Position numbers and translations under genes: made by a program. From assembly GCA_002698425.1 (NCBI GenBank), contig NZXU01000006.1:15290-79289 (forward strand): DNA of 64,000 nucleotides. Direction: 5' to 3'. This stretch comes from Ahrensia sp. Lineage in GTDB: Bacteria; Pseudomonadota; Alphaproteobacteria; Rhizobiales; Rhizobiaceae. This document shows positions 26,818 through 35,088 of the stretch, in pieces (the first letter of the stretch is position 1; each line of letters begins with the position of its first letter). Under the pieces are notes generated by a model. That model searched no databases and was not told the DNA's origin. It saw only the letters and a program-made list of their open reading frames with translations.

Positions 26818-29502
26818 TCAGCAGGGAACCGGTGCGTTCTTGCGCGTGTAGTAGAGCCAGGTCAGCGCGGTGCAGAGGGCGTAGAAAAAGCCGAAACCCC
26901 AAAGCGCCATTTCCGGTCCGCCAGTCATCGAAATCGACGTCCCGTAGGACTTCGGGATGAAGAAGGCGCCGTAGGCCGCGATCGCGGAGGTGAAGGCGAT
27001 GATCGCCGCACTTTCCCGTTCGATCTGCTTCTGCTTCGCGGCCGCGTCGAGTTGCGGCATCAGATGCGGGATTTCCTGACGCATGATCGCGGGGATCATC
27101 TGGAAGGTGGAGGCGTTGCCCACGCCGGTCAGGAAGAACAGCGCCATGAAGCAGGCGAAGAACAGCCAGAAGTTACCGCCCGCGCCATCAGTCGGCAGGA
27201 ACTGGAGCACCCCGAACACGGCCAGCATCATCCCGACGAACACCCAAAAGGTGACCCGGCCACCGCCGAAGCGGTCGGAGACCCAGCCTGTCCCGGCCCG
27301 GCTCAACGCGCCGACAAGCGGACCGAGGAATGCGTAGGATAGCGCATTGACTTCCGGGAACTGCGTTTTCATCAGCAGCGGGAAGCCCGCGGAGTAGCCG
27401 ATGAAGCTGCCGAACGTGCCGGTGTAGAGGATGCACATGATCCAGTTGTGGAAGCGCGAAAAGATGATGGCCTGGTCGGAGAAGGACGACTTGGCCGCGG
27501 CGATGTCGTTCATGCCCAGATAGGCCGCGATGGTAGCCGCGATGATGAACGGCACCCAGACGAAACCGGCATTCTGCAACCACAGTTTGCCGCCGTCCGA
27601 CAGTTGCTGCGGCTCACCCCCCATCGCGCCGAAGACACCCATGGTGATGACCAGCGGAACGAGGAACTGCATGACCGAGACGCCGAGATTGCCAAGGCCC
27701 GCGTTCAGAGCCAGAGCATTGCCCTTTTCAGCCTTCGGGTAGAAGAAGCTGATATTGGCCATCGACGACGCGAAGTTGCCACCGCCGAGGCCGCAAAGCA
27801 GCGCGAGCACCAGGAAGATCACGTAGGGCGTTTCGGGATTCTGGACAGCGTACCCGATGCCCATTGCGGGCAGCAAAAGCGACGCTGTCGAAAGCGTCGT
27901 CCAGAGACGCCCACCGAAGATCGGCACCATGAAGCTGTAGAAGATGCGCAATGTGGCGCCCGACAGGCCCGGCAGCGCTGCCAGCCAGAACAACTGTCCC
28001 TGGCTGAAATTGAATCCGATGGCTGGCAGACGTGCCACCACGACGGACCAGACCATCCAGACCGAGAAGGCCAGCAGAAGGGCCGGGATCGATATCCACA
28101 GGTTGCGACGTGCAATGCTGCGTCCCTTCGCAGCCCAGAAGCCGGCATCTTCCGGATTCCATTCGGTGAGTGTTGCGCGCGAAAGCCCGGCCGGGACCGG
28201 CACGCCTTCGAATTCCGGCAACTCCGGAAGGGCATTTCTCGGCACGTCCGGATTTTCACGCTCCATGCTGCGCACCGCCAGGTGCATCCATGTCAGAGCG
28301 ATCGCGACCAGCCCGAAAAGGAAGGCGAAACAGGTCGTGTAAATACCCGTCAGGTCCAGCAACGCGCCGAATACGATCGGCAACACGAAACCGCCCAGAC
28401 CGCCGATCATCCCGACCAGGCCGCCGACCGAGCCGACATTGTCGGGATAGTAGACCGGGATGTGCTTGTAGACCGCCGCCTTGCCAAGGCTCATGAAAAA
28501 GCCGAGGCCGAAAATCATGAGCACAAAAGCGCCGAAACCCATCTGCGTCGAAAAAGTGATGTCGCCTTCCTTGGCGTGAACGATGTAGGTCGTCGACGGG
28601 TAGGACAGCATGAACAGCATCACGAGAGAGAACCCGAAGGTCCAATACATCACCGCTCTCGCCCCGAAGCGGTCCGACAGGTGTCCGCCATAGGCACGAA
28701 AGATACTTGCCGACAGCGAGAACGCGGCCGCTGCCATGCCGGCGGTACGAATATCGACGCTGTAGACATCCACCAGATAGTGCGGCAGCCACAGAGCCAG
28801 CGCGACGAACGCGCCAAACACGAAGAAATAGTAAAGCGAGAACCGCCAGACCTGGAGGTTCTTCAGCGGCTTCAGCTGCTCCACGATGGTCGGTGCACCG
28901 GCTCCGGACCTGCGCCGCGCTTCGAACACGGGGTCGTTTTTGGCGAACAGGAAGAAAGCCACGGCAATTGCCGCCAGCACCAGCGCCCAGACATTGGCGA
29001 CCGTCTCCCAGCCATAGGCAACCATGACGAACGGAGCGCCGAACTTGGTGACAGCGGCTCCGACGTTGCCTGCCCCGAAAATGCCGAGCGCTGTGCCCTG
29101 CTTGCCGCGCGGAAACCAGTGCGAAACGTAAGCCACGCCGATCGCGAAGGATCCGCCCGCCAGACCGACACCGAGCGCGGCGACCAGGAACATCGGATAT
29201 GTTTCCGCCATGGTCAGCAGCCAGGTTGCGAGCGCCGCCAGCAGCATCTGCAGCGGGAAGACGATCCGCCCACCATACTGCTCGGTCCAGATGCCCAGGA
29301 TCAGCCGGGTCAGCGATCCGGTCAGGATCGGCGTGGCAACCAGAATGCCGAATTGCGTTTCATTCAGGCCGAGTTGCCCTTTGATTTGCACGCCGATGAT
29401 CGCAAAGATCGTCCAGACGGCGAAGCAGGCAGTGAATGCGATTGTGCTGAGCCCCAGTGCCCGGTTCTGATCCGAACGGGTAACCCCTTCGAGCGATTGC
29501 AT
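26818..29502 (-). CDS. narK: Fused nitrate/nitrite transporter (NarK1-NarK2 type)
   Basis: 894 aa, about twice an MFS transporter. Two complete 12-helix domains are joined near residue 440: the first includes GVGLAGGSFAIGVAYVSHWF and the nitrate-porter GNVGAAVTKFGAP; the second includes GLGGGNFASSMANISFFYPK and NAGLGNLGVSVMQFLVPL, both matching the NarK signature that contains the conserved nitrate-binding arginine helices. NarK1-type domains act as nitrate/proton symporters and NarK2-type as nitrate/nitrite antiporters; the fused form is known from Paracoccus. It is the first gene of the nar operon and lies 86 bp downstream of a perfect FNR box. Confidence 0.95.
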   Translation of the reverse strand: MQSLEGVTRSDQNRALGLSTIAFTACFAVWTIFAIIGVQIKGQLGLNETQFGILVATPILTGSLTRLILGIWTEQYGGRIVFPLQMLLAALATWLLTMAETYPMFLVAALGVGLAGGSFAIGVAYVSHWFPRGKQGTALGIFGAGNVGAAVTKFGAPFVMVAYGWETVANVWALVLAAIAVAFFLFAKNDPVFEARRRSGAGAPTIVEQLKPLKNLQVWRFSLYYFFVFGAFVALALWLPHYLVDVYSVDIRTAGMAAAAFSLSASIFRAYGGHLSDRFGARAVMYWTFGFSLVMLFMLSYPSTTYIVHAKEGDITFSTQMGFGAFVLMIFGLGFFMSLGKAAVYKHIPVYYPDNVGSVGGLVGMIGGLGGFVLPIVFGALLDLTGIYTTCFAFLFGLVAIALTWMHLAVRSMERENPDVPRNALPELPEFEGVPVPAGLSRATLTEWNPEDAGFWAAKGRSIARRNLWISIPALLLAFSVWMVWSVVVARLPAIGFNFSQGQLFWLAALPGLSGATLRIFYSFMVPIFGGRLWTTLSTASLLLPAMGIGYAVQNPETPYVIFLVLALLCGLGGGNFASSMANISFFYPKAEKGNALALNAGLGNLGVSVMQFLVPLVITMGVFGAMGGEPQQLSDGGKLWLQNAGFVWVPFIIAATIAAYLGMNDIAAAKSSFSDQAIIFSRFHNWIMCILYTGTFGSFIGYSAGFPLLMKTQFPEVNALSYAFLGPLVGALSRAGTGWVSDRFGGGRVTFWVFVGMMLAVFGVLQFLPTDGAGGNFWLFFACFMALFFLTGVGNASTFQMIPAIMRQEIPHLMPQLDAAAKQKQIERESAAIIAFTSAIAAYGAFFIPKSYGTSISMTGGPEMALWGFGFFYALCTALTWLYYTRKNAPVPC

Positions 29503-29587
29503 TGATCCGATCCCCTTATTGCAGGCGGACTAGCCCGCCATTCGGTAACTGATGGCCGGACAGTTCCTCCGCAGTCGGGGATGGCAG

Positions 29588-29601
29588 TTGATTCAAATCA
29601 A
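29588..29601 (-). promoter_or_regulatory. FNR/Nnr box upstream of narK
   Basis: TTGATTCAAATCAA, a perfect TTGAT-N4-ATCAA site. A class II position (centred near -41) would place the start of transcription about 50 bp before the narK ATG. It would switch the whole nar operon on under low oxygen or nitrogen oxides. Confidence 0.88.
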
Positions 29602-29724
29602 GGATCGAGGCCGCCGGCGCAGAAACAAGGCCCGGCTTGAAACAAGGCAGGACGCGCCGCGAAAGATGTCACCCAATCCGGTTGTAGGCGCGAAATTCGG
29701 CTGCTAACCTTTCACTATTGTCGC

Positions 29725-29738
29725 TTGATAATTATCAA
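29725..29738 (+). promoter_or_regulatory. FNR/Nnr box next to the CRP/FNR regulator start
   Basis: TTGATAATTATCAA, a perfect TTGAT-N4-ATCAA site ending 11 bp before the GTG start of the regulator. That close position would block rather than activate transcription of the regulator if its promoter is just upstream, suggesting negative autoregulation; it could also be a second activator site for narK. Confidence 0.8.
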
Positions 29739-29749
29739 GGATCGAGACC

Positions 29750-30448
29750 GTGCGAACAACCGACCTGCCGCAAGTGCGGTCTCTTCGACTGTTTCAAAGC
29801 ATGGGCGAATCGAATTTCGAAACGCTCATGAACGCTGCATATCTGCAGACCTTTCCCGCTAATCTGGATCTCATCTCGGAAGGCGACCCGGCCGACTTTC
29901 TCTACATCGTGGTCGAGGGATGCGTTGAACTCTTCGCCCGCTCGAACGGGCGGGAATGCACGCTGGGCATGGTTCGGCCGATCGGAACCTTCATCCTGGC
30001 CGCCGTCCTCAAGGACGCGGTCTATCTGATGTCCGCGCGCACGTGCGGGAAATCGAAGATCCTGCTGATTCCGGCGGAAAATGTACGCGAGGCATTCGAG
30101 AAGGATGAAACCTTCGCCCGCGCAATCGTCCAAGAACTCGCAAACTGCTATCGCGGCGTCGTCAAGGAATACAAGGACGTCAAGCTACGCACGGGGGTCG
30201 AAAGGCTGGCCAATCGGCTGTTGCGTTATCACAAGGACCAGGGCGCGAACGGCTCCATCGAACTGCCCTACGACAAGCGCACCATCGCGTCGCTTCTCGG
30301 CATGACGCCGGAAAATCTGTCGCGCGCCTTCAATACGCTGAAGCCCTACGGCGTCGAAGTTGACGGCGCGACGATAAGATTGACTGATTTGAAGGCGTTG
30401 GCGACGTTGGCTAAGCCCAACCCACTTATTGATGAATGCGGAACCTGA
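29750..30448 (+). CDS. CRP/FNR-family transcriptional regulator, Dnr/Nnr-like
   Basis: 232 aa from GTG 29750. The N-terminal cyclic-nucleotide-binding-like beta roll (about 20-130; LISEGDPADFLYIVVEGCVE) is followed by a dimer helix and a winged helix. The recognition helix reads IASLLGMTPENLSRAFNTL, with the E-SR pattern expected to contact TTGAT boxes. The N-terminal cysteine cluster of oxygen-sensing FNR is absent, so it is more like Dnr/Nnr regulators that respond to NO through heme. It faces the nar operon across a region with two perfect boxes and is its likely activator. Confidence 0.88.
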   Translation: MRTTDLPQVRSLRLFQSMGESNFETLMNAAYLQTFPANLDLISEGDPADFLYIVVEGCVELFARSNGRECTLGMVRPIGTFILAAVLKDAVYLMSARTCGKSKILLIPAENVREAFEKDETFARAIVQELANCYRGVVKEYKDVKLRTGVERLANRLLRYHKDQGANGSIELPYDKRTIASLLGMTPENLSRAFNTLKPYGVEVDGATIRLTDLKALATLAKPNPLIDECGT

Positions 30449-30524
30449 AGCGCCGAAGTATTCGTCGTGGAGTGATCCGTCACCGGGAAGGTCTGCATAT
30501 CTTTTTACGCAACCAGCGATCATC

Positions 30525-30539
30525 GAGAAAAGTTTTCGC
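30525..30539. repeat. Dispersed inverted repeat, copy 2 (GAGAAAA-G-TTTTCGC)
   Basis: Arms match except one base; lies downstream of the CRP/FNR regulator at a boundary between cargo blocks. Confidence 0.5.
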
Positions 30540-30649
30540 TACTGGCGGGATTCAAAATGATCTCCGTTCTCGGTAGCCCCCCGACGAGGGGGCGGGGCGT
30601 AGGGTTGCGGCTGGCTGTATTCTCCAAGTCGCAGCGCGCGCTCCCGTTT

Positions 30650-30674
30650 CTCCGGCAAACGCCGTTTACCGGAG
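30650..30674. promoter_or_regulatory. 25-bp palindrome with AAACGCCGTTT core
   Basis: CTCCGGCAAACG and CGTTTACCGGAG flank a central C; 11 of 12 pairs match. The core AAACGCCGTTT recurs at 31177-31187 on the other side of the small gene 30803-31132. Either a regulator site or a hairpin. Confidence 0.45.
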
Positions 30675-30802
30675 TAATGGGGGGAATCGGTCCTGGACAA
30701 ACGAAGTTTGAAGCGCCATCGGCTTGGCCGAACCGGGACCCCGTTTGGGTGGCCCGCCGTCGGGCACCATCCAGGCGGAGCCCGATAGCCGCACCGCGGC
30801 CT

Positions 30803-31132
30803 TCAGTTCTCCGCGCTGTCGCCCTCGTCCGGGAAGCCGTCCTCGGGAAAGCGGCGCTGGAACGCCCAGCCGTTCCGGTAGCGCTCGGTGAGTTCGTCGA
30901 AGGCCTCGTCAGCCTGCTTGCGGTCGAAGCCCTGGCGAACGAGGACCGGGATGACCCGGTCGCCGAGGCGGTCGAGCTTCTCCTCGTCTTTCAGCGCCTC
31001 TCTGACCGCCCAGTCGAGCATCGCCCGCGCGATGTCATCGCGCGTCGGCTTGCGGCTCCGGCGCCTCCGGGCGCGGTACTCGCGCTGTCGCTCCCTTTGC
31101 TTCCTCAACCGCTCTTGGCGTGACTGCGCCAT
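30803..31132 (-). CDS. Small basic hypothetical protein
   Basis: 109 aa. The first 30 residues are very rich in Arg, Lys and Gln (RQERLRKQRERQREYRARRR), then a helical body (DDIARAMLDWAVREALKDEE, VIPVLVRQGFDRKQADEAFD) and an acidic tail. Ribosome site GGAGAGG sits 6 bp before the ATG. It could bind nucleic acid through its basic head. No family recognised. It follows the FtsH-like pair after a gap holding the iteron-like array. Confidence 0.7.
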   Translation of the reverse strand: MAQSRQERLRKQRERQREYRARRRRSRKPTRDDIARAMLDWAVREALKDEEKLDRLGDRVIPVLVRQGFDRKQADEAFDELTERYRNGWAFQRRFPEDGFPDEGDSAEN

Positions 31133-31175
31133 GCCGTCCTCTCCCTGTCCGCGTCGGCCACCGGCCCGCCCGCTG

Positions 31176-31188
31176 CAAACGCCGTTTG
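31176..31188. promoter_or_regulatory. Perfect palindrome CAAACG-C-CGTTTG
   Basis: Lies 44 bp upstream of the small basic gene (start 31132) and shares its core with the palindrome at 30650-30674. A candidate operator for that gene. Confidence 0.45.
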
Positions 31189-31210
31189 ATTAACGCCTTT
31201 CCCCGTTACG

Positions 31211-31420
31211 GAATCGTTTTTCCGCAGGGTTGAATCGCTGGCATCGATGGCTGAATCGGTTTTACCGAGTCTCGAATCGAATTAGCGCAAATCATCCCGA
31301 TTTGAATCCGGTTGCGGGCACGTCGAAATGCAGTTTGTCGTAACGGCGTTGCCCGTTGAATCGAATGTCCCGCGTTCTGAATCACGCATTCTCGGTTCGG
31401 AATCGACTTAGTGCAAATCG
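31211..31420. repeat. Iteron-like array of GAATC repeats with 21-bp period
   Basis: GAATC occurs at 31211, 31232, 31253 and 31274 (spacing 21, 21, 21), then 31304 and a degenerate GAAATG at 31325 (21 apart), then 31358, 31379 and 31400 (21, 21). The units at 31274 and 31400 share GAATCGANTTAGNGCAAATC (18 of 20 defined bases). A 21-bp period is two helical turns, as in plasmid iterons or partition sites. It lies in the non-coding gap between the peptidase gene and the small basic gene. Confidence 0.65.
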
Positions 31421-31503
31421 AGATGACGTGCAGAGACGGCATTTCCGGTTGCCGGGAGCGTGTCTTGATCGGAGTTCGCTGGCCGTATGCAGGGCAGACC
31501 GAT

Positions 31504-32277
31504 CTACCGGCCCGCCAGCAGCCTCCGCAGTTCCTCGCCTTCCAGTGTCTCGACCTCAAGCAGGCGGGCGGCCAATTCGATCACGGCATCCCTGTTCCTG
31601 CGGATGATGCGACGAGCTTGGCGCTCAGCCCGGCTCAGCCGCCTGTGCACCCGCCGCACGATGCCCGGCGCAAGCCCGGAGAGCAGCACGTCCGATCCGA
31701 TCGTCTGATGGAGCAACGGATACCTGCCGCCGAGGCCGGAGGCGGTCTCGATTCGGATTGCCAGACGGGTTGCCTGGCCGAGATCGCTTTGAGAACTGCC
31801 TCCGGCTCCAGCCGAGACGCTGCCAAGCAGTTCCCGCTCCGCCACCCGGCCGGCCATCAGGATGGCGAGTTGTCCCATGAGGCGCTCCTCCATCACTTCA
31901 TGGTCACCCTTCTCCTCGGACTCGACATGACCGCCCGTCAGTGCTGTTTGAGCGATCGTCATGCGGACAACCCGACCAATGCCGAGGACGTGACGAACCA
32001 CCGCGTGTCCCGCCTCGTGCACGGCGGCACGCCGCCTCATGCCGTCCGTCGCCTTCGGGCGACTGTCGTGCAGGAGCTTCTCCAGGTCGGCCCAGACGAG
32101 GTCCCTGCCCGCCCGGCGCGCGATGCCGCGGGCCTCGCGGACCAACCGCTCGATGTCGGCGCCGGAGAAGCCAACCGCCTTCACGGCCAGCCGCCGCAGA
32201 AGATGAGAGGCGTCCGAACCGGCCGCGATCGTTTTCTCTGTGGTCACTCCTTGCGTCCCTTCGTCTGTGGTACCCAT
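31504..32277 (-). CDS. FtsH-like M41 zinc peptidase subunit (separate from its ATPase)
   Basis: About 257 aa from ATG 32277; GTG 32247, which overlaps the ATPase stop as GTGA, is an alternative. It begins inside the AAA lid (LRRLAVKAVGFSGADIERLV) and continues into an M41 peptidase: HEAGHAVVRHVLG supplies the zinc histidines and catalytic Glu, and SDLGQATRLA the third zinc ligand Asp. In normal FtsH the AAA module and peptidase are one chain; here the upstream gene carries the ATPase in another frame, overlapping this open frame. Either a natural two-subunit protease or a frameshifted one. Catalytic residues are all intact. Confidence 0.8.
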   Translation of the reverse strand: MGTTDEGTQGVTTEKTIAAGSDASHLLRRLAVKAVGFSGADIERLVREARGIARRAGRDLVWADLEKLLHDSRPKATDGMRRRAAVHEAGHAVVRHVLGIGRVVRMTIAQTALTGGHVESEEKGDHEVMEERLMGQLAILMAGRVAERELLGSVSAGAGGSSQSDLGQATRLAIRIETASGLGGRYPLLHQTIGSDVLLSGLAPGIVRRVHRRLSRAERQARRIIRRNRDAVIELAARLLEVETLEGEELRRLLAGR

Positions 32278-34511
32278 CCGATACGGTTCCGGAACCCAGC
32301 AGCGACACGGCGGGGCCAGACTTGCCGGACTTCGCGCCGCAACGCCTTGGCAGCTTCGCATCCGGCCTCGCCCGCATTCTCACTCAGCACCGCATTGCCC
32401 GCCGACGCCAGGACGACCTGAAGATCATCGCCGAGGTGATGGACGAGGATGCCGGCCAACGCGTCCGTGTCCGGCATCTCGATCCGCACATGGCGCTCGA
32501 GACGGCCTGACCTCACCAATGCCGGATCGAGCTCGTTCGGCCTGTTGGTCGCGCCGACGACAACGATGCCTTCATGGCTCGTCGCGCCGTCGAGCAGTTC
32601 GAGCGCGCGGTTGACGACCGTGTTCCAGTAATCGGCATGATGACGATCGGCGGACTGGCGTCTGCCGAGCGCGTCGATCTCGTCGATGAACAGGATGACC
32701 GGCCGTTTCACCTCCGCTTCCTCGAAGGCCAATCGCATGCGCTTGACGACGTCGCCGAGATAACCAGGTTCCAGCCAGGTCGCGACCGAGGTGATGAGAA
32801 GCGGCACCTGAAGCGAGTTGCAGAGCGCCCGCGCGAAGGTCGTCTTGCCCGTGCCGGGTGGACCGGACAGCAGAATGCGGGTGCTCATTGCAGACCATTC
32901 GAGCCCGCCCTCGCGCCACTGTGCCAGGTCCTGCTTGACGGCCAGCGCCCAGTCTCGTGCCTCGCCGTAACCGGAGAGCGTCTCGACGCTCACCCATGGC
33001 TTGTCACCCGGACCGGCTCCGCTGGAAGGTTGATATCCTCCGCCCTCGGATTGCCTATCTTCGGCAACGAGCTGCGGCGGCGTCTCCGCCTCGACCAGTT
33101 CGCTGCCTGAGGACGGCTTGCCCCTGCGCGACCACGAACTGTTTCCGTCTTCGCCCTTCTTGTCACCTTCGCTCCCTTCCGTCGGTGCCGCGCGGCGCTT
33201 CGCGGCAAGCCGGGCCAGCACCGCGACGGCATGGTCGGGATCGACGCCCGGCCGGATTGCGGTGGCGAGATCGGCAAGCGCCAGGTCCGCGCAGTCGCCG
33301 ATCGCTTCGCAAAGATCCGCGCGCACCGGCCCGAGCACTTCCGCGATCACCTGGCCAACAAGACGTGCGTCAAGCGGCCCTACAGCAATGTCGAGATGCG
33401 TGGCGGCCTCAAGGTCGGCCGGGATAGCCCGCCCGCCCTCGGCAATCGCTAGGATCGGCATGCCCGCCGTGACGGCACGGGCGACGTCTTCGACAAGGCC
33501 CGTGCCTTTCTCCGCATAGGAACTGTCGCGGCTGCGGAAGGCGACGACCGGCAACGCGGTCTTCGGACCGTCTGGATAGCGCAGTCCGTCGAAGTCGCGG
33601 ATACCGTATCCGTCATGGGTCTGCACCGCGGAGGACAGGACCAGCCCGTCGCGCAGCATTTGAAGGAAGTTCTTCTCGAAGCCCGAGACCTGCGAGCGCA
33701 GCGTGACAATCGGCGTCGGTACCGACAGGCGTTTGAGGATGATGTCAAGCGGCTGGCCGCTCTCGCTGACGGCTCTGGCGAGCAGTAGCACGGTCGCGAC
33801 ATCGACCGGGTCAGGCGGCAACGCCGTGGCCCGCACCAGGCGCAGGAAGTTCTCCCGCGCCAACCGCTTCCTGTCGCGGGCAAAAGGCCTGCGCCGCAGT
33901 GGCTTGGCCTTCGAAACAGCGTCGCCAATGGTTTCGCCATCCGTCGCAACCGCCTCTCCGCGGATCGCAACTGCATTCTGGCCGCTTCGGTTCGCAGCAG
34001 GGCGAACACCCCGCCTGCGGGCACTGCCGCCCGACATTTCTGCCGCCTGCGCTTCGCCGTTGGTGTCGGAAGCCCGGGACCTGCGACTGCTGACAGGAGC
34101 GCCATTGGCCCTGTTCACAGACCGCAACTCCTCGACGGCATCCTCCAGTGCTCGGTCCAATGTCGGAAGCATAGCCACATCGCTACTGGCGTTGCGGGTG
34201 GAGTTTCCTTTTCCTGCCGTTCCCAGTGACGCCACGGAGGTACGCCGCACCAAAAGGCGAGCCCGCATAGACACCGCCGGCGTTGCCCCGCGCTCCTCTG
34301 CTCGGGAAGCGACGCCAAGCCTGCGGCGCAGAACGGCAAGCGGCAGCGTTACGATCTCAACCGCAACATCGAAGACACCGACCATCAACGCGCCCAGCTT
34401 CAGCTCGGACCGCATCAGCAGGCCATTCTCGACGGCGCGTTGAAGCGCCTTCGCCCCCGCGGCGTGCCGGAGCCGCCGGAGGAAGAACCGCGCAAGCCGT
34501 GCTTCGCTCAA
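32244..34511 (-). CDS. FtsH-like AAA+ ATPase subunit
   Basis: 755 aa from TTG 34511, which has a strong GGGGAGG site 6 bp upstream and overlaps the preceding stop (TTGA). Residues about 35-65 contain a hydrophobic stretch (LGALMVGVFDVAVEIVTLPL), possibly a membrane anchor. A long low-similarity middle part follows. The AAA domain (about 510-700) has Walker A GPPGTGKTT, Walker B VILFIDEIDALG, the sensor GATNRP and arginine finger LVRSGRLERHV. The lid and peptidase are missing from this chain and lie in the next gene. Probably unfolds substrates for that peptidase. Very different N-terminal region from housekeeping FtsH. Confidence 0.85.
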   Translation of the reverse strand: MSEARLARFFLRRLRHAAGAKALQRAVENGLLMRSELKLGALMVGVFDVAVEIVTLPLAVLRRRLGVASRAEERGATPAVSMRARLLVRRTSVASLGTAGKGNSTRNASSDVAMLPTLDRALEDAVEELRSVNRANGAPVSSRRSRASDTNGEAQAAEMSGGSARRRGVRPAANRSGQNAVAIRGEAVATDGETIGDAVSKAKPLRRRPFARDRKRLARENFLRLVRATALPPDPVDVATVLLLARAVSESGQPLDIILKRLSVPTPIVTLRSQVSGFEKNFLQMLRDGLVLSSAVQTHDGYGIRDFDGLRYPDGPKTALPVVAFRSRDSSYAEKGTGLVEDVARAVTAGMPILAIAEGGRAIPADLEAATHLDIAVGPLDARLVGQVIAEVLGPVRADLCEAIGDCADLALADLATAIRPGVDPDHAVAVLARLAAKRRAAPTEGSEGDKKGEDGNSSWSRRGKPSSGSELVEAETPPQLVAEDRQSEGGGYQPSSGAGPGDKPWVSVETLSGYGEARDWALAVKQDLAQWREGGLEWSAMSTRILLSGPPGTGKTTFARALCNSLQVPLLITSVATWLEPGYLGDVVKRMRLAFEEAEVKRPVILFIDEIDALGRRQSADRHHADYWNTVVNRALELLDGATSHEGIVVVGATNRPNELDPALVRSGRLERHVRIEMPDTDALAGILVHHLGDDLQVVLASAGNAVLSENAGEAGCEAAKALRREVRQVWPRRVAAGFRNRIGWVPQTKGRKE

Positions 34512-35020
34512 GAGGACCTCCCCGACGAGCTGTCCTGATCACCATCCTGCTTCGGACGATCAGCCCACCCCCTGCGCCGCAACCGCTCGAGCATCATGCG
34601 GCAGGCTTCATCGCCGTTCGCCGCACCTGCCTCGACCAACCTGGCGATCGACTTCGGGAAGGAGATCTTCCCGGTGCGCGCAAACTTTTCGTAGTGAAGG
34701 GCGAGACCGACGGCGACCGCCGGATCCTCGACCGGCCTGGTCCGGCAGTCGCACGAGACGATCAGGCCGCGCCTGACCTTCGCGATGCAGTCCGGGCTAT
34801 GGCCCGTCAGTTGGTACATCTGGTTGAGCGGGCTGTCGGAAGCATGTGCCGCCATCGCGCGCCGTTCCGCGCGGTCCTGTTCATCGGCCTGCCGCTGCGC
34901 TTTTCGCACCGGCGTGGCAGAAGCGAGAAAGGGCGCGAAGACCTGCATCCCGGAGAGCCCGCGTTTGCGAGGTTCGGTTGTCGGCTTGTCGGTCGGTTCA
35001 TTGTCACGGTGATCGGTCAT
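34508..35020 (-). CDS. Hypothetical accessory protein of the AAA protease cassette
   Basis: 170 aa. Ribosome site AGGAA precedes the ATG. The N-terminal 60 residues are charged and probably disordered; the middle has a short Cys pair region (PDCIAKVRRGLIVSCDCRTR) that could bind metal; the C-terminal third is helical (SFPKSIARLVEAGAANGDEA). Its stop overlaps the TTG of the ATPase gene, so it is coupled to it. No family recognised. Confidence 0.7.
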   Translation of the reverse strand: MTDHRDNEPTDKPTTEPRKRGLSGMQVFAPFLASATPVRKAQRQADEQDRAERRAMAAHASDSPLNQMYQLTGHSPDCIAKVRRGLIVSCDCRTRPVEDPAVAVGLALHYEKFARTGKISFPKSIARLVEAGAANGDEACRMMLERLRRRGWADRPKQDGDQDSSSGRSS

Positions 35021-35088
35021 TGGGGTTCCTGTCGGTTCGGGTGCCGCCGGGCTTGTTCCGATACGGCGGATATCTGTGGGTGTTCGGG

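Larger units (their letters stand above)
30449..30802. other. Junction region between nar regulator and protease cassette, with inverted repeats
   Basis: No supported gene in 354 bp. It contains one dispersed GAAAA-G-TTTTC copy (30525-30539), a CCCCC-GACGA-GGGGG hairpin near 30577-30592, and a 25-bp imperfect palindrome at 30650-30674 (listed separately). Confidence 0.5.

Noticed and set aside
27448..29505. 685-codon plus-strand frame opposite narK
   Set aside because: Antisense shadow of membrane-helix codons, giving a His/Arg/Glu-rich nonsense protein.
31211..31420. CRISPR array
   Set aside because: The repeated part is only about 6 bp with a 21-bp step and no cas genes; an iteron-like array fits better.
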